From an uncultured Clostridia bacterium (GTDB taxonomy: Bacteria; Bacillota; Clostridia; Christensenellales; UBA1242), in the NCBI GenBank assembly GCA_934747775.1, contig CAKVHA010000003.1:39362-103361 (forward strand): 64,000 nt of DNA. Reading direction: 5' to 3'. The number at the start of each line of letters is the position of its first letter. Positions within the stretch are counted from its first letter, which is position 1. Both the position numbers and the translations under genes were made by a program. Below, one piece after another: positions 1 through 9,179 of the stretch. Below the pieces are notes generated by a model, which saw nothing but the letters and a program-made list of their open reading frames with translations, made no database searches and was not told the origin of the DNA.

Positions 1-2186
1 AAAGTAAAATTATTTCCGCAACAAGGCAGATAAATGTGTATGACACAAACGGAAATGTATTGGATAATTTAAGCTATGGTGGGCAAAAAGTTGTGGAGTT
101 AAAAAACATTAGCGACGACACAATAAATTGCTTTTTAAGCATAGAAGACAAAAAGTTTTATTCACACAAAGGACTTAATTACAAACGTATGGCAAAAGCT
201 GCAATTAACAACATAAAAAGTCGTGAATATAAAGAAGGCGCATCTACAATTAGCCAACAATTAATAAAAAACACCCACCTAACTAATGAAAAAACACTAA
301 AGCGAAAATTAAAAGAAATAATTTTAACAAAAAAACTTGAAAAGACATTTACCAAAGATGAAATTTTAGAAACATATCTTAATGTTATTTATTATGGCGA
401 CGGCTGTTATGGGCTAGAAGAAGCAAGCAATCATTATTTTAATAAACCAGCTAGTACCCTAAACATTTGCGAAGCGGCAACACTTGCTGGACTAATAAAA
501 GCACCTGCTATTTACTCGCCTACTTCAAACTACGAAAACTCACTCAATCGCCGAAATTTGGTACTAAAATCACTATTCGATGACGGATACATAACCGATG
601 AAGATTATAAAAATTATGCAGCAACACCCATTGAATTAGACATTAACACAAACAACGAAAAAAACAGCATTTATATTGAAAACACAAAAACAGAAGCCGA
701 AGAAATACTAAACATGCCGATGCAGCAAATTACTTTAAATGGATACAAAATTTACACATACTTTGACCCATTAAAACAAGATGCTTTAATTAAATCACTT
801 GAAAATGAAAGCCACTATCACAAAAATAATTACGGAAATATTGCCGATAGTTTGGGAATTATACTAGATAACAATAGCGTTGGTGTAACAGCAATGTATG
901 GAAAATCTAAATATAATCTAGCAAATTTTAAACGTCAGCCAGGCAGTGCAATTAAACCAATATTGGTTTATGCGCCAGCAATCGACTGTGGTGAAATTAG
1001 CCCTTGTACACAAATTTTAGATGAAAAGGTGGATTACAACGGATACTCACCTAACAATGTTGGAAATCAGTTTTATGGATATGTTAGCGTGCGCGATGCA
1101 GTGGCAAAAAGCCTTAATGTTCCAGCTGTAAAAATTATGGATTATGTGGGGCTAGAAAAATGCAAAAATTTTGCTAAGAATGCTGGCATAGAATTTAATG
1201 AGTACGACAATGGTTATGCCATTGCTCTTGGTGGATTTAACGAAGGCATTACACTTAAAGAACTTGTTAATAGTTATATTCCTTTTAGCAGTTCTGGAAG
1301 TTACAGACAAGCAAAGTTTATAAAAAAAATAACAACAAAAAATGATGTTGTTGTTTATGAAAACATAAAAGAAAAAAGCCAAATTATGGGCGATGATACA
1401 GCATTTTTGACTACTGACCTACTAAAAGCTGGCGTTGATTACGGCACTAGCAGCAGATTAAAAAATTTGCCATTTCAAGTTGCTGGAAAAACAGGAACAG
1501 TGGCAATTAAAGGGACAAATTTAAATTCGGACGTGTATAGCATTGCATACACCACAACGGACACAATTGGTGTTTGGCTAGGAAACTATACATTTAATAA
1601 AGAATATAACCTTGAAAGTTCAAACAATGGTGGAACATATTGTACAAGTATGGTAAAAGATGTTTTGGGCAGTATTTACACTACTCCGCCTACCGATTTT
1701 GCAAAACCAGCTAGTGTAATTGAACTTAGTATTGACATTAAAAACACGGAAGAAAATCACACCATAAAACTTGCAGATGAGTGCTGCCCAGAAAGGTATC
1801 GGGAAAGTGAAATTTTTGCAGAAAGATTTAAACCAACTGAAGTAAGCGACCTATTTACAAATGTGAGCTGTGATTTTGATGTAAACTATAGCGAACAAGA
1901 TAATGTTGCAACCATTGCATTTAATGCAAAAGATTATTTTCAATATGAAGTGTATTGTAATGACATTATGATAGAAAGTTTAGAAAACAAAAATGGCGAA
2001 CAGAAAATTGAATATAACAATTTTAATCCAAACAGCGTGTACACATTTAACGTTGTTGTTCGAAACGATTTTAATGATATTGTGTTTTCTAGTACCGAAA
2101 AAAGCATTTATACAAAAAATATTTACGAGTCGCTTTTAGATGATGAGCTTCCACTAGATGCTAGTTTGAGTTGGTATTTTAGATAA
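1..2186 (+). CDS. class A penicillin-binding protein (5' end outside window)
   Basis: Bifunctional peptidoglycan glycosyltransferase/transpeptidase that polymerises and crosslinks murein on the outer face of the membrane. The frame is open to the left edge, so the membrane anchor and true start lie outside; the GTG at 36 is only the first internal start codon. Counting from it, the GT51 domain carries the catalytic Glu in S-I-E-D-K-K-F (Glu37) and GASTISQQL. The transpeptidase has S-A-I-K (Ser304, Lys307), S-L-N and K-T-G-T (Lys485). The last ~100 residues look like a beta-rich fibronectin-like tail. It converges on recA with a shared terminator. Family assignment is secure; which PBP paralogue it is cannot be told. 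Confidence 0.93.
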   Translation, partial: SKIISATRQINVYDTNGNVLDNLSYGGQKVVELKNISDDTINCFLSIEDKKFYSHKGLNYKRMAKAAINNIKSREYKEGASTISQQLIKNTHLTNEKTLKRKLKEIILTKKLEKTFTKDEILETYLNVIYYGDGCYGLEEASNHYFNKPASTLNICEAATLAGLIKAPAIYSPTSNYENSLNRRNLVLKSLFDDGYITDEDYKNYAATPIELDINTNNEKNSIYIENTKTEAEEILNMPMQQITLNGYKIYTYFDPLKQDALIKSLENESHYHKNNYGNIADSLGIILDNNSVGVTAMYGKSKYNLANFKRQPGSAIKPILVYAPAIDCGEISPCTQILDEKVDYNGYSPNNVGNQFYGYVSVRDAVAKSLNVPAVKIMDYVGLEKCKNFAKNAGIEFNEYDNGYAIALGGFNEGITLKELVNSYIPFSSSGSYRQAKFIKKITTKNDVVVYENIKEKSQIMGDDTAFLTTDLLKAGVDYGTSSRLKNLPFQVAGKTGTVAIKGTNLNSDVYSIAYTTTDTIGVWLGNYTFNKEYNLESSNNGGTYCTSMVKDVLGSIYTTPPTDFAKPASVIELSIDIKNTEENHTIKLADECCPERYRESEIFAERFKPTEVSDLFTNVSCDFDVNYSEQDNVATIAFNAKDYFQYEVYCNDIMIESLENKNGEQKIEYNNFNPNSVYTFNVVVRNDFNDIVFSSTEKSIYTKNIYESLLDDELPLDASLSWYFR

Positions 2187-2188
2187 AA

Positions 2189-2240
2189 TAAAAAACCTTA
2201 TTTTTGCCCCATTTTAGGAGTTTTAAATAAGGTTTTTTAA
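2189..2240. terminator. bidirectional terminator between the PBP gene and recA
   Basis: Arms at 2191-2203 (AAAAACCTTATTT) and 2225-2237 form a 13-bp stem flanked by an A tract on one side and a T tract on the other. It can end both the rightward PBP transcript and the leftward recA transcript. Confidence 0.8.
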
Positions 2241-2242
2241 AA

Positions 2243-3232
2243 TTAATCAATACCCATTTTTGCTTTAATTTGGTTTTCAACTTCATTAAAGATTTCTGGA
2301 TGAGCTTGCAAGAATAATCTAACATTTTCTTTGCCTTGACCAATCTTTTCGCCATTGTAGCTATACCACGAGCCGCTCTTTTGAACGATGTCGCAGTTGA
2401 TTGCCATATCAATAATGCAGCCTTCACGGTTTATGCCCTTGCCATACAAAATGTCAAACTCTGCTGTACGGAAAGGTGGAGCCATTTTGTTTTTAACAAC
2501 TTTAATACGAGTACGATTTCCAATAATGTTGTCGCCTTCTTTAATAGTATCAACCTTTCTTACATCCAACCTAACAGACGAATAGAATTTAAGTGCTTTA
2601 CCGCCAGTGGTTGTTTCTGGACTTCCATATATTACGCCAATTTTATCACGAAGTTGGTTAATAAAAATAACACAAGCTTTGCTTTTGTTTGTAATAGCGG
2701 TTAGTTTTCTTAATGCTTGGCTCATAAGACGAGCTTGAGTTCCTATAAAGTTGTCGCCCATTTCGCCTTCAATTTCTGCCTTAGGAGTAAGTGCAGCAAC
2801 TGAGTCTACAACCACAACATCAACAGCCGCACTTTTCACAAGAGCTTCGCAGATGTCTAACGCTTGTTCGCCATTGTCTGGTTGGCTAATATAAAGTTCG
2901 CTAATGTTTACGCCAAGTTTTTCGGCATATGATGGGTCAAGAGCGTGCTCTGCATCAATAAACGCTGCTGTTCCGCCAAGTTTTTGCGCTTCTGCCAAAA
3001 TATGCAAAGCAACAGTTGTTTTACCACTGCTTTCTGGACCATAAATTTCAATAATTCTTCCGCGTGGAACGCCGCCAATGCCTAGAGCGTAGTCTAATGT
3101 TAAGCAACCAGTAGGAATAACATCTACTTTTGTAGCAACACCGTCGCTTAGTTTCATAATACTACCCTTTCCAAATTGTTTTTCAATTGAAAGAATAGCA
3201 GCTTCTAATTGTTTTTTCTTATCTTCGTTCAT
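2243..3232 (-). CDS. recA: recombinase RecA
   Basis: ATP-dependent strand-exchange protein for homologous recombination and coprotease for LexA cleavage. The protein has 329 residues with Walker A GPESSGKT, Walker B VVVVDSVAAL and the L2/ATP-sensing region INQLRDKIGV..GSPETTTGGKALKFY. It lacks the acidic C-terminal tail of many RecAs and ends IKAKMGID, so it is slightly short. AAAGGATG precedes the ATG. The gene follows cinA-like and pgsA as in Bacillus and Clostridium, and has its own promoter and a LexA-like box upstream. Confidence 0.98.
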   Translation of the reverse strand: MNEDKKKQLEAAILSIEKQFGKGSIMKLSDGVATKVDVIPTGCLTLDYALGIGGVPRGRIIEIYGPESSGKTTVALHILAEAQKLGGTAAFIDAEHALDPSYAEKLGVNISELYISQPDNGEQALDICEALVKSAAVDVVVVDSVAALTPKAEIEGEMGDNFIGTQARLMSQALRKLTAITNKSKACVIFINQLRDKIGVIYGSPETTTGGKALKFYSSVRLDVRKVDTIKEGDNIIGNRTRIKVVKNKMAPPFRTAEFDILYGKGINREGCIIDMAINCDIVQKSGSWYSYNGEKIGQGKENVRLFLQAHPEIFNEVENQIKAKMGID

Positions 3233-3252
3233 CGTAAATTCATCCTTTTATC

Positions 3253-3264
3253 AAACATATGTTT
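3253..3264. promoter_or_regulatory. candidate LexA (SOS) box before recA
   Basis: A perfect 12-base palindrome, AAACATATGTTT, lies just downstream of the recA promoter. It matches the core of the Gram-positive SOS box (GAAC-N4-GTTC) except for the outer base on each side. Its position between the -10 and the ATG suits repression. The match to the consensus is seen; binding is inferred. Confidence 0.5.
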
Positions 3265-3273
3265 TATAAATAT

Positions 3274-3301
3274 ATTATACATAAATTTTGTTAAAAAACA
3301 A
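3274..3301 (-). promoter_or_regulatory. recA promoter
   Basis: Read on the minus strand: TTGTTT (3296-3301), 16-bp spacer, TATAAT (3274-3279). The -10 overlaps the stop codon of the upstream cinA-like gene, so recA can be expressed apart from the pgsA-cinA genes. Confidence 0.55.
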
Positions 3302-4294
3302 ATCATTTTGCTTAAGTTTTTTAATTAAATAAAAAACACTGCATTTAGATATTGTATCTATAATTTGATTTTTACTGCCTTTGCAGGTGTTTTTGTAAAC
3401 GTGAATACCTTCGCTGTCGCCAATTGCAATAAAGCAGGTATTGTTTCCGCTATTGGTATCGCCGCAAGTAACAAGAATAGTGTCGTTTGGTTTTGTTTCC
3501 AAAATTGCTGATGCAATTTCGTAGGTGCTCTCCACCGACACAAGACCATATTTTTTAATTATGCCAGCATTAACATTATAGTCGTTTATAAGTGTGTTAA
3601 TGTTGTTTGAAACGGTAGCTTTTGTGATAACATCTGCAGTTTGTTTGCATTTTGAAAACTCACAAGCAACATTGCCGCCAGTAATTGTTTCAAAAATGCT
3701 TAATGATTTGTTTCCAATTGTAAGCAGGTCAATTGCAAGTTGATATAGTGAAATATCATCACTTGAATAAATAAATTTTCTAAGTCGTTCGTAAATATTG
3801 GCAATATAGTTGTTAAGTTCTTGCTGATTTGTATTGGCGTCATACGATACTACTAGTGTTGTATCTAGGTCGTTTGAAAATGTTGTAAGGTTAATATCGG
3901 AGCAACTTGAAACAACGCTTTCAATAGCATTTAAAATTTCGTTTTCTGGAAGTCCAAACACTTTTAACATTGTGGTTTGGGTGTTTGTATTGGGTTCAAT
4001 TTTTGGAACAACCTTTTCTAAAAAGTTGACCTTTAGTTCGTTCAAATCTTCACTAATCACAACTGCGTTGTATGCTTCGGGCTTAAAAAATAAATTGCAA
4101 TCGGTTACAACAATATTTAAGCTATCCATATTTTCTTTTAGACACGATAAAATTTGCTCACTGTCGTTTTTAACAAATTTAACACTATTAAATGTTAAAC
4201 CAAATGTGAGTAAATTTTTTGCCAAAAGATTTAGTGTTTCGTTTTGGTGAGTGGATATTAAATTGTTGGAAACATATATGCAATTTATTTTCAT
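3275..4294 (-). CDS. CinA-like protein, divergent and probably catalytically inactive
   Basis: Identified mainly by position (pgsA-cinA-recA) and by its C-terminal half. Residues ~190-290 follow the CinA/PncC nicotinamide-nucleotide deamidase fold, including G-I-I-K-K-Y-G-L-V-S-V-E-S, which matches the family's I-x-x-Y-G-A-V-S-x-E. The active-site motif A-E-S-C-T-G-G is F-E-T-I-T-G-G here (~201-207), replacing the serine, and the lysine of Y-S-N-x-x-K is also missing. The N-terminal MoaB-like domain (1-~100) has lost its G-G-L-G-P-T loop. The gene has no clear Shine-Dalgarno. It is either a decayed housekeeping gene or one with a purely structural role. Confidence 0.7.
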   Translation of the reverse strand: MKINCIYVSNNLISTHQNETLNLLAKNLLTFGLTFNSVKFVKNDSEQILSCLKENMDSLNIVVTDCNLFFKPEAYNAVVISEDLNELKVNFLEKVVPKIEPNTNTQTTMLKVFGLPENEILNAIESVVSSCSDINLTTFSNDLDTTLVVSYDANTNQQELNNYIANIYERLRKFIYSSDDISLYQLAIDLLTIGNKSLSIFETITGGNVACEFSKCKQTADVITKATVSNNINTLINDYNVNAGIIKKYGLVSVESTYEIASAILETKPNDTILVTCGDTNSGNNTCFIAIGDSEGIHVYKNTCKGSKNQIIDTISKCSVFYLIKKLKQNDLFFNKIYV

Positions 4295-4319
4295 TTTAGT
4301 TGGTTATATTAAACTTTTT

Positions 4320-4901
4320 TTAGTCTTGTTTAAAAACATCTTTATTTTTAACAATATAGTTAATTCCAGACATTATTGTAAGTGCGGTTGCAATTCCAAG
4401 CGCAACATATGAAACAATGGTGAATACTTTTAACCACGTTTCACCTAAAAAATCATACTGATTTGCAAGTGCAACAAACATAAACAATGGAAGTGCAACA
4501 TCGGTTACTGCTGTTTTTAGTTTGCCCCAAAAATCGGCTGCAACAACGATATTTTTTCTTACGGCAACCATACGTAGTGCCGAAACCATAAATTCTCTGC
4601 CAATAATTATTGTTGCTATAATAGCTCCCCAAGGTGTAACAATTGTTCCGTCGCATATAATTAAAAACAATGTTGACGAAACAAGTAATTTGTCGGCAAT
4701 TGGGTCAAGAAATTTGCCTAGGTCAGTTACTAGATTGCGTTTTCTTGCGATTGCACCATCTAGGTGATCGGTGTAAGCTGCTAGTACAAATAGAAAAATT
4801 GCAACAGCTTTTCCGTAAGGGATAAAGTCCGCTAAGTAAAAAAACATTACAAGCGGTATCATTAAAATTCTAACTAATGTTATTCTATTTGGTAAATTCA
4901 T
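4320..4901 (-). CDS. pgsA: CDP-diacylglycerol-glycerol-3-phosphate 3-phosphatidyltransferase
   Basis: Integral membrane enzyme making phosphatidylglycerol phosphate, the first committed step to phosphatidylglycerol and cardiolipin. The CDP-alcohol phosphotransferase signature D-x2-D-G-x2-A-R-x8-G-x3-D-x3-D is complete (residues ~45-70: T-D-H-L-D-G-A-I-A-R ... G-K-F-L-D-P-I-A-D). At 193 residues it has the normal length, with about five to six hydrophobic segments. Its ATG overlaps the rimO stop by 4 bases (ATGA), so translation is probably coupled. It is the third gene of the ftsK-rimO-pgsA-cinA run. Confidence 0.96.
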   Translation of the reverse strand: MNLPNRITLVRILMIPLVMFFYLADFIPYGKAVAIFLFVLAAYTDHLDGAIARKRNLVTDLGKFLDPIADKLLVSSTLFLIICDGTIVTPWGAIIATIIIGREFMVSALRMVAVRKNIVVAADFWGKLKTAVTDVALPLFMFVALANQYDFLGETWLKVFTIVSYVALGIATALTIMSGINYIVKNKDVFKQD

Positions 4902-6220
4902 AAAATCTCTCCTAATAAATCATATTTGTTGTAACCAACAATTTTAACAGAATAGTACTCGCCTATTTTTAAATCTGTATTAGCTTTAGTAATTATCATA
5001 GGGTCTACACTAGGACACAAATACTCGTTTCTAAAATATGCAAAGTCACCTTCAATAAAATCCAAAACACACTTAAAGGTTTTGCCAATCATTTTTTTAT
5101 TGTTTTCCACTACATTTTCATACTGAATATTTGAAAGTGTTTTTAATCGTTGTGTTTTAATTTTAGCTGGAACCTGGTTTGGCATTTTAGCCGCTGGAGT
5201 TCCGTCTTCTTTGCTGTATTTAAAGAAGCCTACATAGTCTAGTTTGTAATCTTTTACAAACTGGCAAAGAGTGTTAAAGTCGTCTTCAGTTTCACCAGGG
5301 AAACCTAAAATAAATGTGCTACGAATTTTAATTTCTGGGCAGGCAAGCCTTAATTTGTCTATAATATTGCAAATCTGCGAGTGATTTACGCGACGATTCA
5401 TTCTTTTTAAAATATTATCGCTAATGTGCTGTAAAGGAATATCTATATATTTTGCAACCTTATCGTTGGTTGCAATTTCGTTAATTAGAGCGTCATCAAT
5501 AAGGTCAGGATAACAATAAAGCAACCTAATTTTATCTAGTCCATTAATTTTTGACAACTCCTTAATTAGCTCAACAATGTGTGGTTTTCCGTAAATATCT
5601 GCGCCATATTTTGTAACATCTTGTGCAACCAAAATAACTTCTTTAACGCCGTTTTTAACTAGATTTTGCGCTTCCAAAACAAGCTTGTCCATAGGTTCGC
5701 TTTTATATCGTCCCCTAATGTAAGGAATTGTGCAGTAAGTGCAAAAATTATCGCACCCATCGGCAATTTTTAAATATGCAAAGTGCTTAGGAGTTGTTAA
5801 CACTCTATCGGCACCTTTTATTTCGTTGCTCAGTCCGCTAAATTTTACACCATACAAATTGCAAACAATCTCTACAATTTTAGGGTTATCTTTTAGCGGA
5901 ACAAAAGCATCAACTTCTGGCATACTTTCGTTTAAATCGGTGTAATTTAGGTTGTTTAAGCAACCAGTAACTACAATTTTTTCTAGGTTAAGTTGTTTTA
6001 GTGGGATAGTTTCTAAAATTGTATTTATACTTTCCTTTCGGGCGTCTAAAATGAATGCGCAGGTATTTATGACAATTATGTTTGCGTCTTCATACGAGTT
6101 AACGATATTAAAACTTGCATTTTTAAACGCGAAAATCATTTTTTCTAGGTCAACGCGGTTTTTATCGCACCCAAGCGAAATAAAGCCTATTTTCTTTTTC
6201 TTAAGTTCGGAATATGTCAT
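4898..6220 (-). CDS. rimO: ribosomal protein S12 methylthiotransferase RimO
   Basis: Radical-SAM enzyme that adds a methylthio group to the conserved aspartate of ribosomal protein S12. The N-terminal UPF0004 domain has the three cluster cysteines (S-L-G-C-D-K-N, V-I-N-T-C-A-F, V-T-G-C-L). The radical SAM motif is C-D-N-F-C-T-Y-C-T-I-P-Y-I-R-G (~residues 155-170), followed by a C-terminal TRAM domain. Length 440 is typical. The S-L-G-C and I-P-Y-I-R-G pattern favours RimO over MiaB or MtaB, and position beside pgsA agrees. Start overlaps the ftsK stop by one base (TAATG). Confidence 0.95.
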   Translation of the reverse strand: MTYSELKKKKIGFISLGCDKNRVDLEKMIFAFKNASFNIVNSYEDANIIVINTCAFILDARKESINTILETIPLKQLNLEKIVVTGCLNNLNYTDLNESMPEVDAFVPLKDNPKIVEIVCNLYGVKFSGLSNEIKGADRVLTTPKHFAYLKIADGCDNFCTYCTIPYIRGRYKSEPMDKLVLEAQNLVKNGVKEVILVAQDVTKYGADIYGKPHIVELIKELSKINGLDKIRLLYCYPDLIDDALINEIATNDKVAKYIDIPLQHISDNILKRMNRRVNHSQICNIIDKLRLACPEIKIRSTFILGFPGETEDDFNTLCQFVKDYKLDYVGFFKYSKEDGTPAAKMPNQVPAKIKTQRLKTLSNIQYENVVENNKKMIGKTFKCVLDFIEGDFAYFRNEYLCPSVDPMIITKANTDLKIGEYYSVKIVGYNKYDLLGEIL

Positions 6221-9075
6221 TACAAATCTTCTCCAAATCGTTCTTCAAATTCTTGTTGTGTTATGAAAATAACACGGTTGTTTTTACTGTCTTTAGGCGA
6301 AACAAATCCCGCAGCTTCCATTTGGTCTACAATTCTGCCAGCACGGTTAAAGCCAATGTTAAATATACGCTGCAACTTACTAACAGAAGCGTTGTTTGTT
6401 TTTATAAAGTTTCTTAGCGCGTCTTTCATAAGTGGGTCAAATACTTCGGCAGTTGGTTCGTTTTCAAAACCACCTACATCGCCACCTTGATTTCGGTTAA
6501 ACATTTTGTCTTCAATTTCGCTATCAAATACGGCGTCGTTGTTTTCTTTAACATAGTCTAGCACCGCTTTAATTTCTTCGTTGCTAACAAAGCAACCTTG
6601 GATACGTGAAGGTGTTGGCGAATCGATTGGAGCAAACAACATATCACCTTTTCCTAGCAAGTTTTCGGCGCCGCTTTCACCAATAATTGTTTTACTATCG
6701 GCAAAACTTGAAACTGCAAACGCAATACGTGTAGGCAAGTTGTTTTTAATTGTACCAGTGATAACGTCAACACTTGGACGCTGTGTTGCAAGTACCAAGT
6801 GAATACCAGCTGCTCTACTTTTTTGAGTTAGGCGCATAATTTTTTCTTCAAAGTCTTTTTTAGACTGGCTCATAAGGTCTGCAAGTTCGTCCACAACCAA
6901 AACAATGTATGGGAGTTTTTCTGCTGTGTATGATTTTACTTCGGCTGTATCGTTGTACTCTTCTATATTTCTAACTTGGAATTTAGAGAATAGCGAATAA
7001 CGGCGTTCCATTTCATCAATACTCCAACTTAAAGCATTAAGAGCTTTTTCGGTGGATGTAATTACATTAGGAACTAATAAATGTGGCAACCCATTGTATG
7101 GGGTAAACTCAACTTGTTTTGGGTCGATAAGAATTAAACGCACATCATCTGGAGATGCTTTAAAAATCCAACTAATAAGCATAGAGTTTAAGCAAACGGA
7201 TTTACCACTACCAGTAGAACCTGCCACCAACATATGTGGTGCTTTATCTAGCCTTGAAACTCGTGATTCATTGGCAATATCTTGTCCAAGTGCAAAAGTA
7301 AGTGGGTTTTTTGATGTTGTAAAATTTTTGCTTTCTAGCACATCTCTTAGTGAAACGGTAGATATTTTTTTGTTTGGAACTTCTACACCAAATGCGTTTT
7401 TACCTGGAATAGGAATTTCAGTACGAATACTACCTTTACTTTCTAGCGACATCGCAATATCGTCTGTAAAGCCAAGCACGCGTTTTACTGGAATACCAAC
7501 TGGCATTTGAAGCTCATAACGAGTGAATGCAGGACCACGTGCAATAGAAGAAATTTTTGCTGGAATTTTAAAGCTTTCCAATGTTGCTTCTAGCATTCTA
7601 CCCTTTTGTTGCTGTTCTTCTACGCCGTCGGCGTCGTCATTCGGATAATATTTTAATAAGTCCGTGCTAGGTGCATTATAGTGTTTTGGCTTAGGATAAT
7701 GCTTTGGTTCGGCGTCAACATCGTCTATCATAGCCTTTGCCTTATCATAACCTGTTGGTTTAGAGTTGTTAGCTGGTTTTGTAAAACTGTCACCAAATAA
7801 ATTATTGTCCGATTTACTAGGTGTTGTGTTCATACTAACTTGGTTGTAGAACTCGCGTTTTGGTTCTTTTGCTGGCTTTTGTTCGCTTGCTATAGGTTCA
7901 TCGTTAAACGAGTTAGCGTTGTTATCTTGTTTTGGTTTAGACACATAGTCGCTTACGCTAATTGAATTAAATTCATCGTTGCTGTTTTTCAAATTTGCAT
8001 AACGTTTATCAAATTCTTCATTTTGTTTTAAATATTGGTCTTTATTTTTTTCATACGATTTAAGTGAAAAATTATCGTCATACAAATCGTTTTGTTTTGT
8101 AAAGGTTGGTGTTTCGTCAAGCGGTTTGTACTCGCCTTTTGTAGCAGACAAAAACTCAGTAATTTTGCGTTTTTTATCTAGGTCTTCTTTAGACTTAGCT
8201 TGTTTTTGTGGTGTGGGTTCTTCATAATCATCTAGTTTGTTTTCATCGCCGTGATATATAAACGACGGCTTGTTGCCTTGTGTTGGTTGTATTTTTTGTT
8301 TAAATTGAGTAAATTCTTCTGGTTCGGTTTGCGAATAATCTTGTGAAGTTTCTGGCTCGTCGTCATAGTTTCTAAGACCAAGAATTTTTCTTGCTGCCTT
8401 TTTCTCTTCTGGTTCGTCGTCTTTAATAAAAATGTCGTCGTCTACGGCTGGTTTTACTGGTTCGGCTGGGGTGTAGTCATTGTCGTCATAATTGCTGGTT
8501 TTGTTAAAATTAAGTTCTGTTTCTGTAGGATTTTCTTCTATAATTTTGTTTTCAACCTTAACTGGCGCATTTTGTTTTTTGGTTAAAAAGCGGTCAATAA
8601 TTAACGATGTTGTAATTACAATGGCAATTATAAATGTTATTATTGCACCAACATAGTGAGAAATGTACGCAACTGGAAATGTGAAAATTCCAAACAGCAA
8701 TCCACCAGCGGTTGTTTTGTTGTTGTAGCAAGTTGTAAGATATTTGCCATATGAATAATCAAAATATTTTTTTGTGGTAAATGTATGAATTAAACACACA
8801 AAAAGACATAGCGTAACAATAATTAATGCTATGGTTTTGTTGTTTAAATTGATATGTTTTTCTAGAATAAAAAATATGCCAAGCACAACATTAAACAAAA
8901 ATATTGCGTAAGTAAAAAGTCCCAAAAACCCAAGAAAAAATGAGTTTATAAAAGGGATAATATTAAAAATTAAGTTTATTAACAAAACGCCAAAAACCGA
9001 CACAAAAGTTATGCCAGTTTTTCTTAAAGCACTGTTTGTAATTTTTTTATTTGAATTTTTTGAATAAATAGCCAA
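6220..9075 (-). CDS. ftsK: FtsK/SpoIIIE-type DNA translocase
   Basis: Septal DNA pump that clears chromosome ends from the division or sporulation septum. About four membrane helices occupy the first ~175 residues, then a ~300-residue acidic, Asn/Pro/Lys-rich linker of low complexity. The motor follows with Walker A A-G-S-T-G-S-G-K-S (~612-620) and Walker B V-L-V-V-D-E-L-A-D-L (~720), and a winged-helix gamma domain at the C-terminus. A TTG at 9075 is chosen because AGGTGG lies 5 bases before it; the in-frame GTG at 9084 lies inside that Shine-Dalgarno. Next to pgsA and recA it most resembles spoIIIE of spore formers, but FtsK and SpoIIIE cannot be separated by eye. Confidence 0.95.
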   Translation of the reverse strand: MAIYSKNSNKKITNSALRKTGITFVSVFGVLLINLIFNIIPFINSFFLGFLGLFTYAIFLFNVVLGIFFILEKHINLNNKTIALIIVTLCLFVCLIHTFTTKKYFDYSYGKYLTTCYNNKTTAGGLLFGIFTFPVAYISHYVGAIITFIIAIVITTSLIIDRFLTKKQNAPVKVENKIIEENPTETELNFNKTSNYDDNDYTPAEPVKPAVDDDIFIKDDEPEEKKAARKILGLRNYDDEPETSQDYSQTEPEEFTQFKQKIQPTQGNKPSFIYHGDENKLDDYEEPTPQKQAKSKEDLDKKRKITEFLSATKGEYKPLDETPTFTKQNDLYDDNFSLKSYEKNKDQYLKQNEEFDKRYANLKNSNDEFNSISVSDYVSKPKQDNNANSFNDEPIASEQKPAKEPKREFYNQVSMNTTPSKSDNNLFGDSFTKPANNSKPTGYDKAKAMIDDVDAEPKHYPKPKHYNAPSTDLLKYYPNDDADGVEEQQQKGRMLEATLESFKIPAKISSIARGPAFTRYELQMPVGIPVKRVLGFTDDIAMSLESKGSIRTEIPIPGKNAFGVEVPNKKISTVSLRDVLESKNFTTSKNPLTFALGQDIANESRVSRLDKAPHMLVAGSTGSGKSVCLNSMLISWIFKASPDDVRLILIDPKQVEFTPYNGLPHLLVPNVITSTEKALNALSWSIDEMERRYSLFSKFQVRNIEEYNDTAEVKSYTAEKLPYIVLVVDELADLMSQSKKDFEEKIMRLTQKSRAAGIHLVLATQRPSVDVITGTIKNNLPTRIAFAVSSFADSKTIIGESGAENLLGKGDMLFAPIDSPTPSRIQGCFVSNEEIKAVLDYVKENNDAVFDSEIEDKMFNRNQGGDVGGFENEPTAEVFDPLMKDALRNFIKTNNASVSKLQRIFNIGFNRAGRIVDQMEAAGFVSPKDSKNNRVIFITQQEFEERFGEDL

Positions 9076-9102
9076 AATAACCACCTATACAAGTTTTTTC
9101 AA

Positions 9103-9111
9103 ATTATAGCA
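9103..9111 (-). promoter_or_regulatory. extended -10 promoter element of the ftsK operon
   Basis: On the minus strand TGC-TATAAT (an extended -10) lies about 28 bases before the TTG start. A poor TTTAAA is found 17 bases further upstream. It would drive ftsK-rimO-pgsA-cinA. Confidence 0.5.
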
Positions 9112-9179
9112 CATTATAAAAAATATTTAAAACATTTTATATAATTTAATTGAAAATTATATAAATATATCTAGTGGTA

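Noticed and set aside
36..2186. PBP gene starting at the GTG at 36
   Set aside because: The frame is open upstream to the window edge and continues PBP-like sequence, so the gene is truncated by the window, not by a real start.
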